Position numbers and translations under genes: made by a program. Shown one piece after another: positions 19,390-20,206 of a stretch of DNA of 20,206 bases (the first letter of the stretch is position 1; each line of letters opens with the position of its first letter). The stretch lies in assembly GCA_024364805.1 (NCBI GenBank), contig CM044496.1:125592256-125612461 (forward strand). Direction: 5' to 3'. The notes under the pieces are model-generated. The model made no database searches. It had not been told where the DNA came from and saw only the letters and a list, made by a program, of their open reading frames with translations. The DNA is from Euprymna scolopes (Eukaryota; Mollusca; Cephalopoda; Sepiida; Sepiolidae).

Positions 19390-19816
19390 CTAGTAAGTAT
19401 TGTCAAACTCAGAAATTAATACGCATTGTTCGATTAGACGTACTTGATGACCGGAGTCTAGATTGACAGAAACGTTATGAAAACAGACAATACTAGTCCG
19501 AAAAGCAAGATTAAAATTCGGAAATATAAAATTCGATATAGGTAAAGTAGTGGCTTTTCATGGTTATGTTCAAATTTCAAACAAGTTTACGAATAGAAAT
19601 CTAGTACTGGTTTAGGTTAAATATTAGTTCCTTAAAACAATGGACCAAAGATCACTTGATATAAAGTGCGGAGTTTCACTTCGAAACTTACGTTTTGTAG
19701 TTTATATATTAATACGGTCCCTCTTGCGATTTCGATAAACCAAGATGAAATTATTGGGACACATTTAGAGCTACACCGCCTGTAAGAATGAAATCTGATT
19801 GGCTATTGACGTAATT

Positions 19817-20063
19817 CCTATTTACTTGCCTCCTCACGAGGGCCAAGTTAGACAAAAGGTCGGTTTTTAATGTGGGGCAAATCCAGCTTCCAAAAGTGGC
19901 ACTCTGAAGAGGAACAGAAATAAAAATTGATATGTCATGAAGAATCTCTTCCCCACTGACCGAGGACAAATATTCATGTGTAGCACAACATTACTCCGAG
20001 CAAAAAATCAAAATGCAGATATCTGATTTTTACAACCGGGCTACGCCGGGCGTCCCTGCTAGT
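19817..20063. repeat. Interspersed repeat sharing the U2-chimera tail and the GCTAGT terminus
   Basis: The left part (19817-19890) matches the tail of the U2-headed element at 15131-15215: TTTACTTGCCTCCTCACGAG and AAGTTAGACAAAAGGTCGGT here, against TTTGCTCCTCCACCGAGCAA and AAGTTAGGCACAAGGCCGAT there. The right end (20036-20063), CCGGGCTACGCCGGGCGTCC then CTGCTAGT, is the third copy of the terminus seen at 2117 and 3686. Whether this is one ~247-bp element or two abutting fragments is not resolved. Confidence 0.6.
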
Positions 20064-20175
20064 TTAAATAGCTAAGCAGTTTTAAGAGCTACAATAATCA
20101 GGAGTCCATTTACGCTGAACATCTAGGATGCCAACGTCAATATTTTACATTGGAAAGTCCACGGGTCCTAGTTAT

Positions 20176-20179
<4 letters not shown>

Positions 20180-20206
<27 letters not shown>
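20180..20206. repeat. Terminal poly-A run
   Basis: Uninterrupted run of 27 A residues to the end of the window. It may be the tail of a retroposon or a homopolymer at a sequence boundary. The preceding ~115 bp (20064-20179) shows nothing recognisable. Confidence 0.8.

Larger units (their letters stand above)
19056..19816. other. AT-rich DNA with short inverted repeats, no gene
   Basis: Holds a hairpin TAGGTTCC/GGAACCTA (19221-19242), a second ACGTTTCGGC core (19361-19389) and two inverted pairs: CATAACGTTTC 19357-19367 with GAAACGTTATG 19469-19479, and AGTATTGTC 19396-19404 with GACAATACT 19486-19494. The pairs cross rather than nest. Confidence 0.5.

Noticed and set aside
19930-19970. Possible U2 internal segment on the plus strand (CCGAGGACAA)
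   Set aside because: A 10-base match only, on the opposite strand to the U2 head at 15330, with flanks that do not align.

Overview
This is an AT-rich, intron-dominated stretch of animal nuclear DNA with no bacterial features. The homopolymer A runs, SINE, LINE and Tc1/mariner debris and kilobase introns point to an invertebrate bilaterian. The transposon types fit an arthropod, but I cannot name a taxon from this window.

The only host gene I can support lies on the minus strand. Five exons at 14279-13741, 12589-12411, 10129-10049, 6564-6429 and 4490-4318 join in a continuous reading frame. Together they encode the middle of MARF1 (meiosis regulator and mRNA stability factor 1, Limkain-b1): a Ser/Asn-rich linker, the second RRM, the first LOTUS (OST-HTH) domain and the start of the next LOTUS domain. 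I recognised neither the upstream part (NYN nuclease domain, first RRM) nor the downstream part (remaining LOTUS repeats). They probably lie outside the window, so the whole window would be the interior of one gene, about half a kilobase of internal exons and the rest intron.

The introns hold decayed mobile elements. At 1085-1682 is the 3' end of a Jockey/CR1-group LINE. At 2117-2705 and 3280-3686 are two inverted copies of a tRNA-box-containing repeat with a conserved GCTAGT terminus, and a third terminus lies at 20036-20063. At 11004-11554 is a complete but internally deleted Tc1/mariner element with TA target sites. At 15131-15434 is a minus-strand repeat whose head resembles the 5' end of U2 snRNA and whose tail matches the repeat at 19817-19890. 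A hairpin-ended repeat has copies at 10497-10628, 16494-16624 and 18976-19055; the last ends in a 30-base A run. Two GC-richer blocks (8060-8430 and 16022-16362) look LTR-like with low confidence.

I found no RNA genes, CRISPR array, complete promoter or previously undescribed system. The most interesting points are the U2-headed chimeric repeat, the mariner deletion derivative that preserves both ends of its transposase, and a weak splice donor in the first LOTUS domain followed closely by an in-frame stop.
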